Source of the DNA: Pelagibacterium lentulum
GTDB taxonomy: Bacteria; Pseudomonadota; Alphaproteobacteria; Rhizobiales; Devosiaceae
Assembly (NCBI RefSeq): GCF_003992625.1
Contig: NZ_RZMW01000043.1
Location: 62,001-126,000, forward strand
Reading direction: 5' to 3'
Length of the DNA stretch: 64,000 nt
A model generated the notes under the pieces. It did no database searches, was not told where the DNA came from, and was given only the letters and a program-made list of their open reading frames with translations. Below are positions 56,020 to 64,000 of the stretch, piece by piece. A program made the position numbers and the translations under genes. The first letter of the stretch is position 1; the number at the start of each line of letters is the position of its first letter.

Positions 56020-57446
56020 TGCGCCGCCTTACGTGCCCCAAGCGCCTTTTCCAACTCGGCGGGCATGGCGTTGGCCCATTGGGTGATATTGCCAGCGCCC
56101 AGATAGACCACATAGTCGCCCGCTGCGGCACGTTCGAGAAGGATAGGCGCGACATCCTCGGGTCCACCGATCACACGGGCATCGCGATGACCGCGCGCGC
56201 GTATCCGATCGACCAATTCCTGGCTGCTGACACCTTCGATTGGTGCTTCACCCGCCGCATAAACGGGGGCGACAAGCACGGTATCGGCGTCATTGAAACA
56301 GGCCGCAAAGTCATCAAAAAGGTCATTGAGCCGGGAATAACGATGGGGCTGAACCACCGCGATCACGTCGCGTCTGGCCGATTGACGCGCGGCCCGCAGC
56401 ACAGAACTGATCTCGACAGGGTGATGACCGTAATCGTCGATGATCGAAATGCCCTCGACCTGCCCGGTGAGCGTGAAGCGGCGCTTTACCCCGCCAAACC
56501 CCTTCAAACCTGAACGGATGTCTTCGGCGCTGACCTTGAGCTGGTCGGCAACAGCAATCGCCGCTGTGGCGTTGAGTGCATTGTGCAGGCCCGGCATCGG
56601 CAATTCGAGATTGTCGATTATCCGCTCGGCGCCGGTCACACGGTCGCGCACGATGACGGAAAAGCGCGTGGTTCCGTGCTGCGCATCAATATCGGAAATT
56701 CGCACATCGGCCTGCGGGTTTTGCCCATAGGTGATGACGCGGCGGTCCTCGATTTCACCAACCAATGCCTGCACCGCCGGATGATCCAGGCACATGACCG
56801 CAAAGCCATAAAAGGGTACGTTTTCGATAAAATGCCTGAAGGCCTTCCGAACGCCATCAAAATCCTTGTAGTGATCGAGATGCTCGGCATCGATATTGGT
56901 GACAACGGCCACATCGGCCGGCAGCTTGACGAAAGTGCCATCGCTCTCGTCTGCCTCGACCACCATCCAGTCGCCCTGCCCCAATCGCGCATTGGTGCCG
57001 TAGGCATTGATAATACCGCCATTGATGACGGTGGGATCGAGATTACCTGCATCGAGCAGGGCCGCGACCATCGATGTCGTTGTGGTCTTGCCGTGGGTGC
57101 CACCAATCGCAATAGCGTTCTTGAACCGCATGATTTCGGCAAGCATTTCAGCGCGGCGTACAACCGGCAAACCGCGGGCGCGCGCTTCCTTGAGTTCAGG
57201 ATTGTCCTTCTTGATCGCAGAGGAAATGACAACCACCGCCGCGTCCCCGATATTGTCGGCGCTCTGACCTATCTTGACCGCAATACCCATTTCCTCGAGC
57301 CGCTGCACATTGGCATTTGCAGCCATGTCCGAACCGCGCACGGTATAACCTTGCGTGTGCAGCACCTCGGCGATGCCACTCATGCCGATGCCGCCAATGC
57401 CGACAAAATGCACCGGGCCGATCTCGCGTGGCATTTTTGTATTCAT
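56016..57446 (-). CDS. murC: UDP-N-acetylmuramate--L-alanine ligase
   Basis: 476 residues. The Mur ligase layout is clear: the N-terminal Rossmann segment [20 protein letters not shown], the ATP loop [19 protein letters not shown], and the C-terminal domain with [20 protein letters not shown]. It adds the first amino acid (L-Ala) to UDP-MurNAc. Overlaps murG and murB by 4 bp on each side, so the three are translationally coupled. Confidence 0.96.
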   Translation of the reverse strand: MNTKMPREIGPVHFVGIGGIGMSGIAEVLHTQGYTVRGSDMAANANVQRLEEMGIAVKIGQSADNIGDAAVVVISSAIKKDNPELKEARARGLPVVRRAEMLAEIMRFKNAIAIGGTHGKTTTTSMVAALLDAGNLDPTVINGGIINAYGTNARLGQGDWMVVEADESDGTFVKLPADVAVVTNIDAEHLDHYKDFDGVRKAFRHFIENVPFYGFAVMCLDHPAVQALVGEIEDRRVITYGQNPQADVRISDIDAQHGTTRFSVIVRDRVTGAERIIDNLELPMPGLHNALNATAAIAVADQLKVSAEDIRSGLKGFGGVKRRFTLTGQVEGISIIDDYGHHPVEISSVLRAARQSARRDVIAVVQPHRYSRLNDLFDDFAACFNDADTVLVAPVYAAGEAPIEGVSSQELVDRIRARGHRDARVIGGPEDVAPILLERAAAGDYVVYLGAGNITQWANAMPAELEKALGARKAAQ

Positions 57447-58537
57447 CTGGTTTCCTTGGCAGTCTGTTCCACAAGATCGGCAAGCCGTTCAACGGCATCG
57501 GCGCGGCCAATTGTTTTTGCCATCTGCGCAGCCGAAACGAGTCGATCAGGAGAATTCAAAAGATCGTGAAGCTGGGTGGCAAGAGATTGCGGTGAAAGCG
57601 TGGCCTGATCGGCCAGCCACCCACCACCGGCCTGCTCAACGATTTGGGCATTTGCGCGCTGATCCTGATCGAGCGAGCCCGGCAAGGGCACCAGGATCGA
57701 TGGCCGCCCAATGACTGTCAGTTCCGCGACCGTGGAAGCCCCCGCGCGCCCGATCACCAGATGGCTCTGCGCAATGCGCTCAGGCAGATCGTCGAAAAAC
57801 GCTGCAAGTTCGACATTGATCCGCGCGGCACGATAGCTCTCGGCCACCCGGTCGAGATCTTCGGGGCGGCATTGCTGGGTAACGACAAGCCTTCTGCGCA
57901 CGGCGTCATCGAGCGCGGCAAGCGCCGATGGCACCAGGTCGGAAAATACCTTCGCGCCCTGGCTGCCGCCAAAAATCAGAAGACGGACCGGATGGTCGGC
58001 ACTCAAGGGAGGATAAGCCGTGCCGGCGGCCTCGCGAACACGGTCGCGCACCGGATTGCCCGTCAACTCGCGCCTGAGCTTGAACGTGTCGGCGTAGCGG
58101 GTCGGCACGAAGCTCATTGCCAGCGTGTCGGCAAAGCGCGCCAGCGCCCGGTTGGCCCGTCCCAATACGGCATTCTGCTCATGCAAGACACCCGGAATGC
58201 CCATAAGCGAAGCTGCAAGAAAAGGCGGAAAGCACGGATAACCACCGAACCCGACAACCGCATCGGGCTTGATTTCACGCAGCACCTTCCAGGCCTGGAA
58301 GGTCCCGCCAACAATGGTGAAACCGGCCTTGATGAACTTGATCGGATTGCGGATCGAAGGTGTAGCCGCGGGGATGACATGCACCTCTCGCGCCGGAAAC
58401 GCGTCACCGAACTGGGTGGTACGCTGATCGGTTGCCAGATGAACGATGTGGCTGCGCCGGCGCAACTCCTGCGCCAGCGCGAGCGCCGGAAACAGGTGAC
58501 CGCCGGTTCCACCGGCCATTAATACAAATGTGCTCAT
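57443..58537 (-). CDS. murG: Undecaprenyl-PP-MurNAc-pentapeptide GlcNAc transferase
   Basis: 364 residues, a GT-B glycosyltransferase that makes lipid II on the inner face of the membrane. N-terminal [19 protein letters not shown], then [20 protein letters not shown] and [11 protein letters not shown]. The UDP-GlcNAc site lies in [20 protein letters not shown]. Between ftsW and murC with 4-bp overlaps on both sides. Confidence 0.95.
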   Translation of the reverse strand: MSTFVLMAGGTGGHLFPALALAQELRRRSHIVHLATDQRTTQFGDAFPAREVHVIPAATPSIRNPIKFIKAGFTIVGGTFQAWKVLREIKPDAVVGFGGYPCFPPFLAASLMGIPGVLHEQNAVLGRANRALARFADTLAMSFVPTRYADTFKLRRELTGNPVRDRVREAAGTAYPPLSADHPVRLLIFGGSQGAKVFSDLVPSALAALDDAVRRRLVVTQQCRPEDLDRVAESYRAARINVELAAFFDDLPERIAQSHLVIGRAGASTVAELTVIGRPSILVPLPGSLDQDQRANAQIVEQAGGGWLADQATLSPQSLATQLHDLLNSPDRLVSAAQMAKTIGRADAVERLADLVEQTAKETR

Positions 58538-59709
58538 GCGCTCTCTTTGCGCAATGCACTGCGGATCGGCAAGCCCGTGGCAAAGGTTTCTTCAGGCTTT
58601 TTGCGTGTCAGCGCCAGAAGCAGTCCCATGCCCAGCGCAATCGCAGCCATCGAGGTGCCGCCATACGATACGAATGGCAGCGTCATGCCCTTGGGCGGAA
58701 TAAGGTTCAGGTTCACGGTCAGGTTGATTGCCGACTGCACGCCGAACTGCACCGCCAATGCACTGGCAGCAAGACGATTGAAAAGGCTCTGCTGATTTTG
58801 TGCCAGAAAAAGTGCGCGCAGGACGATAAACGCAATGAGGCCAACAAGCATCAGGCAGAACAAGATGCCGAACTCGCTGGCACCGGCGGCAAAAACAAAG
58901 TCCGCGTGCGCATCGGGCAGATAGCGTTTCGCAATCCCTTCACCGGGCCCCTTGCCGAACCAGCCGCCCTCGAGCAGCGATTCAAGCGCGCGCTCGGCCT
59001 GATAGTTGTCGCCCGTGTCCGGGTTGATGAAGGCGTCGATGCGCCGGGCAACGTGCGGGAAAAACATATAGGCCATGCCAATAAGAACAACGGCTGCACC
59101 ACCGAGCGAAGCAATCAGCCACCATGAAATGCCCGAGAGAAACAGCAGCGCGCCATAGGTGATGGCAACCAGCGCGGTCTGGCCGACGTCGGGTTGCAAA
59201 AGCAGCGGCACAACAATCACAACCAACAGGCCAAGTGTCAGCGTATGGGAGGGCACATCCTTGCGCTTCATCTTCTCGGACAACAGCCATGCAGCAATAA
59301 TCGCAAAGGCCGGTTTTACAAATTCGGTCGGCTGAACCGATTGGCCCAAAAAGGAAATCCAGCGTCGCGCTCCTTTGATTTCAACGCCGTAACGAAGCGT
59401 GAGAAACAACAGGACAATACCACCCACAAGGGTCAGCAGCGCAATGATGCGTGACCAGCGCGCATTGACGAACGAGGCCAGAACCATGACAGCCAGTGCG
59501 GGCAGGCAGAACATCGCATGCCGTTGCGTGAAGTGCCACGGCCCCAGCCCGATACGCTCCGCCACAGGTGGACTGGCCGCAAAGCTGAGCAACACCCCAA
59601 AGGCCATCAGCGCGACCAGCGCAAACATCAACTCGCGGTCGACCGTCCACCACCATTCAGCGATCGGGGTTTTTCTCTCACGGGAGAACCATGCGTTGAT
59701 TGCGGCCAA
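58534..59709 (-). CDS. ftsW: Peptidoglycan polymerase / divisome protein FtsW
   Basis: 391 residues, a SEDS glycosyltransferase with about ten transmembrane helices, working with FtsI at the septum. Visible are WWTVDRELMFALVALMAFGV, GARRWISFLGQSVQPTEFVK, and the late GMTLPFVSYGGTSMAAIALG. The start is TTG at 59707-59709 with GGAG seven bases before; I see no better one. The 166 bp upstream of it, up to mraY, is where murD would normally be. Confidence 0.93.
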   Translation of the reverse strand: MAAINAWFSRERKTPIAEWWWTVDRELMFALVALMAFGVLLSFAASPPVAERIGLGPWHFTQRHAMFCLPALAVMVLASFVNARWSRIIALLTLVGGIVLLFLTLRYGVEIKGARRWISFLGQSVQPTEFVKPAFAIIAAWLLSEKMKRKDVPSHTLTLGLLVVIVVPLLLQPDVGQTALVAITYGALLFLSGISWWLIASLGGAAVVLIGMAYMFFPHVARRIDAFINPDTGDNYQAERALESLLEGGWFGKGPGEGIAKRYLPDAHADFVFAAGASEFGILFCLMLVGLIAFIVLRALFLAQNQQSLFNRLAASALAVQFGVQSAINLTVNLNLIPPKGMTLPFVSYGGTSMAAIALGMGLLLALTRKKPEETFATGLPIRSALRKESA

Positions 59710-59875
59710 GGGGATACTCCAGACACAATTGGCTTATGCTCCGGCCAAGACCACAAGGCCGCGATATGGGCGGGCCGCGCTCCCAGCGTCGTCGCAAAAT
59801 GCAAAATTAGCGCCAAAGTGGTTACGAATTCGCAACCATATCGCTCTCAGCGGCAAATTTTTCCGTAGGGCTGTG
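59710..59875. other. Gap between mraY and ftsW where murD is expected
   Basis: 166 bp with no Mur ligase motif in any frame. It contains a near-palindrome GGTTACGAATTCGCAACC (59830-59847, one mismatched pair in each arm read) that could be a regulatory site. The canonical order mraY-murD-ftsW is broken here. Confidence 0.7.
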
Positions 59876-60961
59876 TCAGCGCAGCTTGAGCGAACTGAGC
59901 CCGATAAGCGCCAGCACCATCGCAATGATCCAGAAACGGATCACGATCTGGCTTTCAGTCCACCCCAAATGCTCGAAATGGTGGTGAATAGGCGCCATGC
60001 GGAACACCCGCTTTCCCGTAAGGCGGTAGGAGGCGACCTGCACGATCACCGACACGGCTTCAAGAACGAACAACCCGCCAATGATGGCCATGACGATTTC
60101 GTGCTTGGTAGCAACCGCGATGGCGCCAAGCGCGCCGCCAAGCGCAAGCGAGCCGGTATCGCCCATGATGATCTGAGCCGGCGGCGCGTTGAACCACAAA
60201 AAGCCCAGGCCCGCGCCAATCAGCGCACCGCAGATGATCGAGAGTTCGCCGGTTCCCGGTACGAAATTGAGGAAGAGATAGTCCGAATAGACCTGATTGC
60301 CGACGAGGTAAGCGATCAGCCCGAAAGCTGCGGCAGCAATCATCACCGGCACGATGGCCAGCCCATCCAGCCCGTCGGTAAGATTTACCGAATTGCCTGC
60401 GCCAACGATGACGAAAGCACCAAAGACAAAGAAGAACAGGCCAAGATCGAGCGCCAGCCCCTTCACGAACGGGAACAGCAGCGAGGTCGCATACGGGTCG
60501 CCGGTCTGGCTGGCAATCATGATGCAGGCGACAACGGCGATCACCGCCTCGATCAGGAGACGCTGCTTGCCGCCAAAGCCCTTGTGGCTCTGATGCTTGA
60601 CCTTGAGATAGTCGTCGTAAAATCCGACGAGTCCGAACCCGGCCGTCACCAGAAGCACTGCCCAGACATAGATATTGGAAAGGTCGGCCCAAAGCAGGAT
60701 CGCAACGATCGCACCGGAAAGGATCATCAACCCGCCCATGGTGGGTTTACCCTTTTTGGTGATCAGGTGACTTGCAGGCCCGTCCTCACGAATCGGCTGA
60801 CCCTTGCCCTGCCTTACACGCAGCGCATTGACCATACCGGGCCCGAAGAGGAACACGAAGAACAGCGCTGTGATTATAGCGCCGCCGGTTCTGAACGAAA
60901 GATAGCGAAAGACGTTGAGAACGGGATAGACGTCACCAAACTGCTGCAAGAAATAGAGCAT
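59876..60961 (-). CDS. mraY: Phospho-N-acetylmuramoyl-pentapeptide transferase
   Basis: 361 residues and ten transmembrane helices. It makes lipid I from UDP-MurNAc-pentapeptide and undecaprenyl phosphate. Signatures are [13 protein letters not shown] near residues 68-80, [20 protein letters not shown] (with the catalytic Asp pair), [11 protein letters not shown], and [15 protein letters not shown] at the end. 20 bp after murF. Confidence 0.96.
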   Translation of the reverse strand: MLYFLQQFGDVYPVLNVFRYLSFRTGGAIITALFFVFLFGPGMVNALRVRQGKGQPIREDGPASHLITKKGKPTMGGLMILSGAIVAILLWADLSNIYVWAVLLVTAGFGLVGFYDDYLKVKHQSHKGFGGKQRLLIEAVIAVVACIMIASQTGDPYATSLLFPFVKGLALDLGLFFFVFGAFVIVGAGNSVNLTDGLDGLAIVPVMIAAAAFGLIAYLVGNQVYSDYLFLNFVPGTGELSIICGALIGAGLGFLWFNAPPAQIIMGDTGSLALGGALGAIAVATKHEIVMAIIGGLFVLEAVSVIVQVASYRLTGKRVFRMAPIHHHFEHLGWTESQIVIRFWIIAMVLALIGLSSLKLR

Positions 60962-60981
60962 GAAATTTTCAACTTCGTCCT

Positions 60982-62373
60982 TCAGGCACCAAAATGCGTA
61001 CGAATGCGAGCAACCAATGTCCCGAGCCGGACGCCATTCGATCCTTTGAGCATAACCGAGTCGCCAAAGGCAAGCGCATCGACAATACGATCGGCACCGG
61101 CATCGGTCGATGCGAAGCGCTCAATCTGCAGGTGCGGCGGCAAACGTTCGGCGAGCGCCTTCATATTCTCGCCCACCAAAAAAACAAGGTCTGGCGCCAC
61201 ATCAATCACATCTTGCGCCAGTTCGGCATGAAACTGTTGTGATGCTGCACCAAGTTCGCGCATCTCCCCCAGAACGAGCACGCGGCGCTTCGCATCCGTC
61301 GAAATCGCTGCAAAAACCTCAAGTGCCGCCCGCATGGAAACAGGGTTGGCGTTGTAACTCTCATCGAGCAGGATCAGCGATTGCTCGCCGGTTCCCAGCC
61401 GATATGTTGCGCCACGCCCTTCCGGCGCTTCCTGCTTGGCAAGCGCATAAGCAGCCGCCTCGGGCGCAATACCGAAACCCTGTGCAACCAGAATGGCAGC
61501 CGCGCCATTGGCAATCACATGGCGCCCGGTCACAGACAGGTTGATGTTTACGTCCAACCCCTCACTCGCAAGATTTGCGTGCGCGCCGGTGGCATTGCTG
61601 ACAAATCCGGTGATCCGGGCATCTGCCCGCTCGGCAAAGCCGTACGTCCGCACCTTTATGCCAGCGGTCTGCGCATGGACGATAAGCCGCTCGATCTGAT
61701 CGTGGTCGCAATTGACGATCGCAAGACCGCCTGGTTGCAGCCCGGCAAATATCTCGGCCTTGGCATCGGCAATCCCATCGATGGAGTCGAAGAACTCGAT
61801 ATGGGCAGGGGCAATGGTGGTGATGACCGCACAATGCGGCCGCACGAGCTTGGACAAGGGCTCTATCTCGCCTGCCGCACTCATGCCGAGTTCAAAAACG
61901 CCAAACTCGGTGTCAGCCGGCATACGCGCCAGCATCAACGGCACGCCCCAGTGATTGTTAAAGCTGCGGATGGAAGCGTGCGTCCGCCCGGCACTGGAGA
62001 GCACCGTGCGGATGGCTTCCTTGGTTGAGGTCTTGCCGACACTGCCCGTCACCGCAACGATCTGCGCGTTGGAGCGTTGCCGGGCAAATCGGGCAAGCCG
62101 GTTCAATCCTTCAAGCGCGTCGGACACAACGATCAGAGGCAGCCCCGAGAGCGTTGCTGCTTGCGCCTCGCTGACAAGCGCTGCGACCGCACCTGCCTCT
62201 ACCGCCTTGGCGACGAAATCATGGCCGTCGAAATTGTCGCCCTTGATGGCAACGAAAAGGGCACCGGGCGATATGTCCCGCGAGTCTATGGAGATTGAGC
62301 CGACCGACTGCGCCGCAATGTTTTCGGCCCGACCGCTGGTCGCCGCGATGACTTCAGCGATCGAATAAAGCAT
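60982..62373 (-). CDS. murF: UDP-MurNAc-tripeptide--D-Ala-D-Ala ligase
   Basis: 463 residues. N-terminal [20 protein letters not shown] (substrate lid), the ATP loop [38 protein letters not shown], and the C-terminal [18 protein letters not shown]. It adds the dipeptide made by Ddl. Lies between murE (16 bp upstream) and mraY. Confidence 0.95.
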   Translation of the reverse strand: MLYSIAEVIAATSGRAENIAAQSVGSISIDSRDISPGALFVAIKGDNFDGHDFVAKAVEAGAVAALVSEAQAATLSGLPLIVVSDALEGLNRLARFARQRSNAQIVAVTGSVGKTSTKEAIRTVLSSAGRTHASIRSFNNHWGVPLMLARMPADTEFGVFELGMSAAGEIEPLSKLVRPHCAVITTIAPAHIEFFDSIDGIADAKAEIFAGLQPGGLAIVNCDHDQIERLIVHAQTAGIKVRTYGFAERADARITGFVSNATGAHANLASEGLDVNINLSVTGRHVIANGAAAILVAQGFGIAPEAAAYALAKQEAPEGRGATYRLGTGEQSLILLDESYNANPVSMRAALEVFAAISTDAKRRVLVLGEMRELGAASQQFHAELAQDVIDVAPDLVFLVGENMKALAERLPPHLQIERFASTDAGADRIVDALAFGDSVMLKGSNGVRLGTLVARIRTHFGA

Positions 62374-62389
62374 TGCTACTGAAATCCCG

Positions 62390-63832
62390 TCAGTTTCCTA
62401 GAGCTTCGCGTACAACTTCGTGATCCGAGAAATGGTGCTTGGTCTTGCCGATAATCTGATAGTCCTCATGCCCCTTACCAGCAACGAGCACGGTATCGTC
62501 CGGCTCCATGATGGCAATTGCATGGTGAATGGCTTCGGCCCGGTCGCCGATCTCGGTGGCGCCTTTGGCAGCGGCCATGACCTGTGCCCGGATTGAGGCT
62601 GCATCCTCGGTGCGAGGGTTGTCGTCGGTGACGATCGCCACATCGGCAAGCTCGGAAGCGATAGCGCCCATTTGCGGGCGTTTGCCCGCATCGCGGTCCC
62701 CGCCGCAGCCAAAGACAACGATCAGCTTGCCCTTGGTAGAGGGGCGCAAGGTTTCCAATGCAACCCGCAACGCTTCGGGCTTGTGCGAGTAATCGACGAA
62801 AACCGCACCATCGCCTTTTTTGCCCGCAAGCTCCAGCCGCCCCTTGGCGCCCTTGAGATGTTCGAGTGCCGCAATGGCCACGGCATTTTCAACGCCGGTT
62901 GCCATGGCCAGCCCGGCAGCGACCACGGCATTATCGACCTGGAAACGGCCGACAAGCGGCAAATGGAAATCCAGCGGCTCGCCCACAAGTTTGCCTTTGA
63001 CCCGCTGGCCGAAACCTTCGACTTCGACACTTTCCACATCGATATGGGCACCACCCGCACCAACGGTGAAAACCGTCGCCCCACGATCGAGCGCAGCAAA
63101 CATGAAGGCCATGCCTTCCTCGTTTTCCGCATCGATGACCGCTGTTGCGCTGTCGTCTATCAACTCGCGGAACAGGCGCAGCTTGGCATCGCGATAGGCG
63201 TCCATATCCGCGTGGTAGTCGAGATGATCCCGACTGAGATTGGTGAACGCCACCGCCTCGAACTTCACCCCGTCGAGGCGGCGCTGATCGATGCCATGAC
63301 TGGACGCCTCCATTGCAACATAATCGACCCCGTCCGATTTGAGCTGCGCCAGCGTCTTATGCAGGGACAGCGCATCGGGGGTCGTCAACTCGCCCGGAAT
63401 GTGTTCATCGCCGACCATAAGGCCGAGCGTGCCAAGGCTTGCGCCCTTCAGGCCCGCATAGTCCCAGATCTGGCGCAGGAATGTAACAACCGAAGTCTTG
63501 CCATTGGTGCCGGTGACGGCCACGCAATGGGTGGGCTGCGGGCCGCAGGCTTTTGCAGCAGCGCGGGCATAAGCCATGCGAACGTCATCGACCAGGATGA
63601 CCGGCGCGTCCAGATCAAGCTCCGGCTTTATATCCGTAACAACGGCAACGGCACCGCGCGCAACGGCGTCCTTTGCAAAGGCGTTTCCATGCGCGCGCGT
63701 TCCTGGAAGCGCAAAAAACACATCCCCTTCTCCAACCAATCGGCTGTCGGCGCAAAGGCCAGACGCCGAAACATCCGGGCTCACCTTGGCCATGCCATCA
63801 AGTAAAGTGGCAACAGAAAAAGGCATGGTCAT
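62390..63832 (-). CDS. murE: UDP-MurNAc-L-Ala-D-Glu--meso-diaminopimelate ligase
   Basis: 480 residues. The ATP loop VAVTGTNGKTSVVTFLRQ, then MEASSHGIDQRRLDGVKFEA (carbamylated-lysine region nearby) and TNLSRDHLDYH. The C-terminal DDNPRTEDAASIRAQ carries the DNPR motif, which selects meso-diaminopimelate over lysine. AAGGA precedes the ATG. 10 bp after the ftsI stop. Confidence 0.96.
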   Translation of the reverse strand: MTMPFSVATLLDGMAKVSPDVSASGLCADSRLVGEGDVFFALPGTRAHGNAFAKDAVARGAVAVVTDIKPELDLDAPVILVDDVRMAYARAAAKACGPQPTHCVAVTGTNGKTSVVTFLRQIWDYAGLKGASLGTLGLMVGDEHIPGELTTPDALSLHKTLAQLKSDGVDYVAMEASSHGIDQRRLDGVKFEAVAFTNLSRDHLDYHADMDAYRDAKLRLFRELIDDSATAVIDAENEEGMAFMFAALDRGATVFTVGAGGAHIDVESVEVEGFGQRVKGKLVGEPLDFHLPLVGRFQVDNAVVAAGLAMATGVENAVAIAALEHLKGAKGRLELAGKKGDGAVFVDYSHKPEALRVALETLRPSTKGKLIVVFGCGGDRDAGKRPQMGAIASELADVAIVTDDNPRTEDAASIRAQVMAAAKGATEIGDRAEAIHHAIAIMEPDDTVLVAGKGHEDYQIIGKTKHHFSDHEVVREALGN

Positions 63833-63842
63833 TCAAATGTCC

Positions 63843-64000
63843 TTATTGGCGCAATTCAATTGGAATAAGTTGGGCGTCGATCTCTGGGTCGTTATTTGGC
63901 TGGATGCCTAGCATAGGAGCGGCGCGCGCAACAATACGCCCCGACACTTCACCGGCATTCCAACCGGCGGTCCGGCCTGACTGCGCATTCTCCGCCTTGG
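63843..64000 (-). CDS. ftsI: FtsI / PBP3 transpeptidase, C-terminal end (runs off window)
   Basis: The last 52 codons only. The segment GRTAGWNAGEVSGRIVARAA with PMLGIQP after it matches the C-terminal end of septal penicillin-binding proteins of class B, and the place directly before murE is the usual one for ftsI. The catalytic serine and other motifs lie outside the window. Confidence 0.8.
   Translation of the reverse strand, partial: KAENAQSGRTAGWNAGEVSGRIVARAAPMLGIQPNNDPEIDAQLIPIELRQ

Noticed and set aside
59399-61231. A 610-residue open frame on the plus strand across ftsW and mraY
   Set aside because: It is antisense to two clear essential genes, has no ribosome site and a low-complexity charged composition. 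High GC keeps such frames open.

Overview
The window is chromosomal DNA of an alphaproteobacterium, most likely of the order Hyphomicrobiales (Rhizobiales). I infer a Devosiaceae-like organism, but that family is a guess from gene style. The evidence for the order is a circularly permuted two-piece tmRNA next to sspB, an ilvI/ilvH attenuator, a CtrA-like site ahead of ftsZ, RIME-like palindromic repeats, lpxC and bamD (Gram-negative envelope), and high-GC codon use throughout. Most of the window is ordinary housekeeping DNA. The accessory interest is between ftsZ and ftsA.

Region 1 (1-10.1 kb) is mostly on the minus strand and holds branched-chain amino acid synthesis: ilvC, a TetR regulator, and ilvI-ilvH behind a promoter, a 15-residue leader peptide rich in Leu/Ile/Val and a terminator hairpin. 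Between them are small exported proteins, an FMN reductase, pdxJ and an EamA permease. Region 2 (10.1-18.4 kb) has a MATE exporter, NAD salvage (pncA-pncB), a YbaK-type deacylase, a Ca/Na exchanger, and the divergent miaA/serB pair. Region 3 (18.4-25.3 kb) has hflK-hflC-DUF2065, a thyA-pyrophosphohydrolase-acetyltransferase-folA run, and ssrA-sspB, which supply the tag and the adaptor for ClpXP clearance of stalled translation products.

Region 4 (25.3-38.6 kb) has a large AsmA-family protein, a UvrD/PcrA helicase, small proteins, a HAD hydrolase, an AraC/GyrI-like regulator, a decayed MORN-repeat gene beside a dispersed repeat, prmA, and an aminopeptidase P. Region 5 (38.6-64 kb) is the division and cell wall cluster on the minus strand: ftsI(partial)-murE-murF-mraY-ftsW-murG-murC-murB-ddl-ftsQ-ftsA, then ftsZ-lpxC-bamD-recN-ligA. 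Two things break the usual order. No murD lies between mraY and ftsW. About 5.4 kb of accessory genes separates ftsA from ftsZ: a VOC protein, an FAD oxidoreductase, two AraC-type regulators and a phytanoyl-CoA-dioxygenase-like enzyme.

Inside that accessory block is a diverged copy of the last 27 codons of ftsA. The antisense strand of this scar now encodes the C-terminal tail of a GATase/AraC regulator. I read it as the footprint of a past recombination or allele replacement at ftsA, and it is the most notable finding here.
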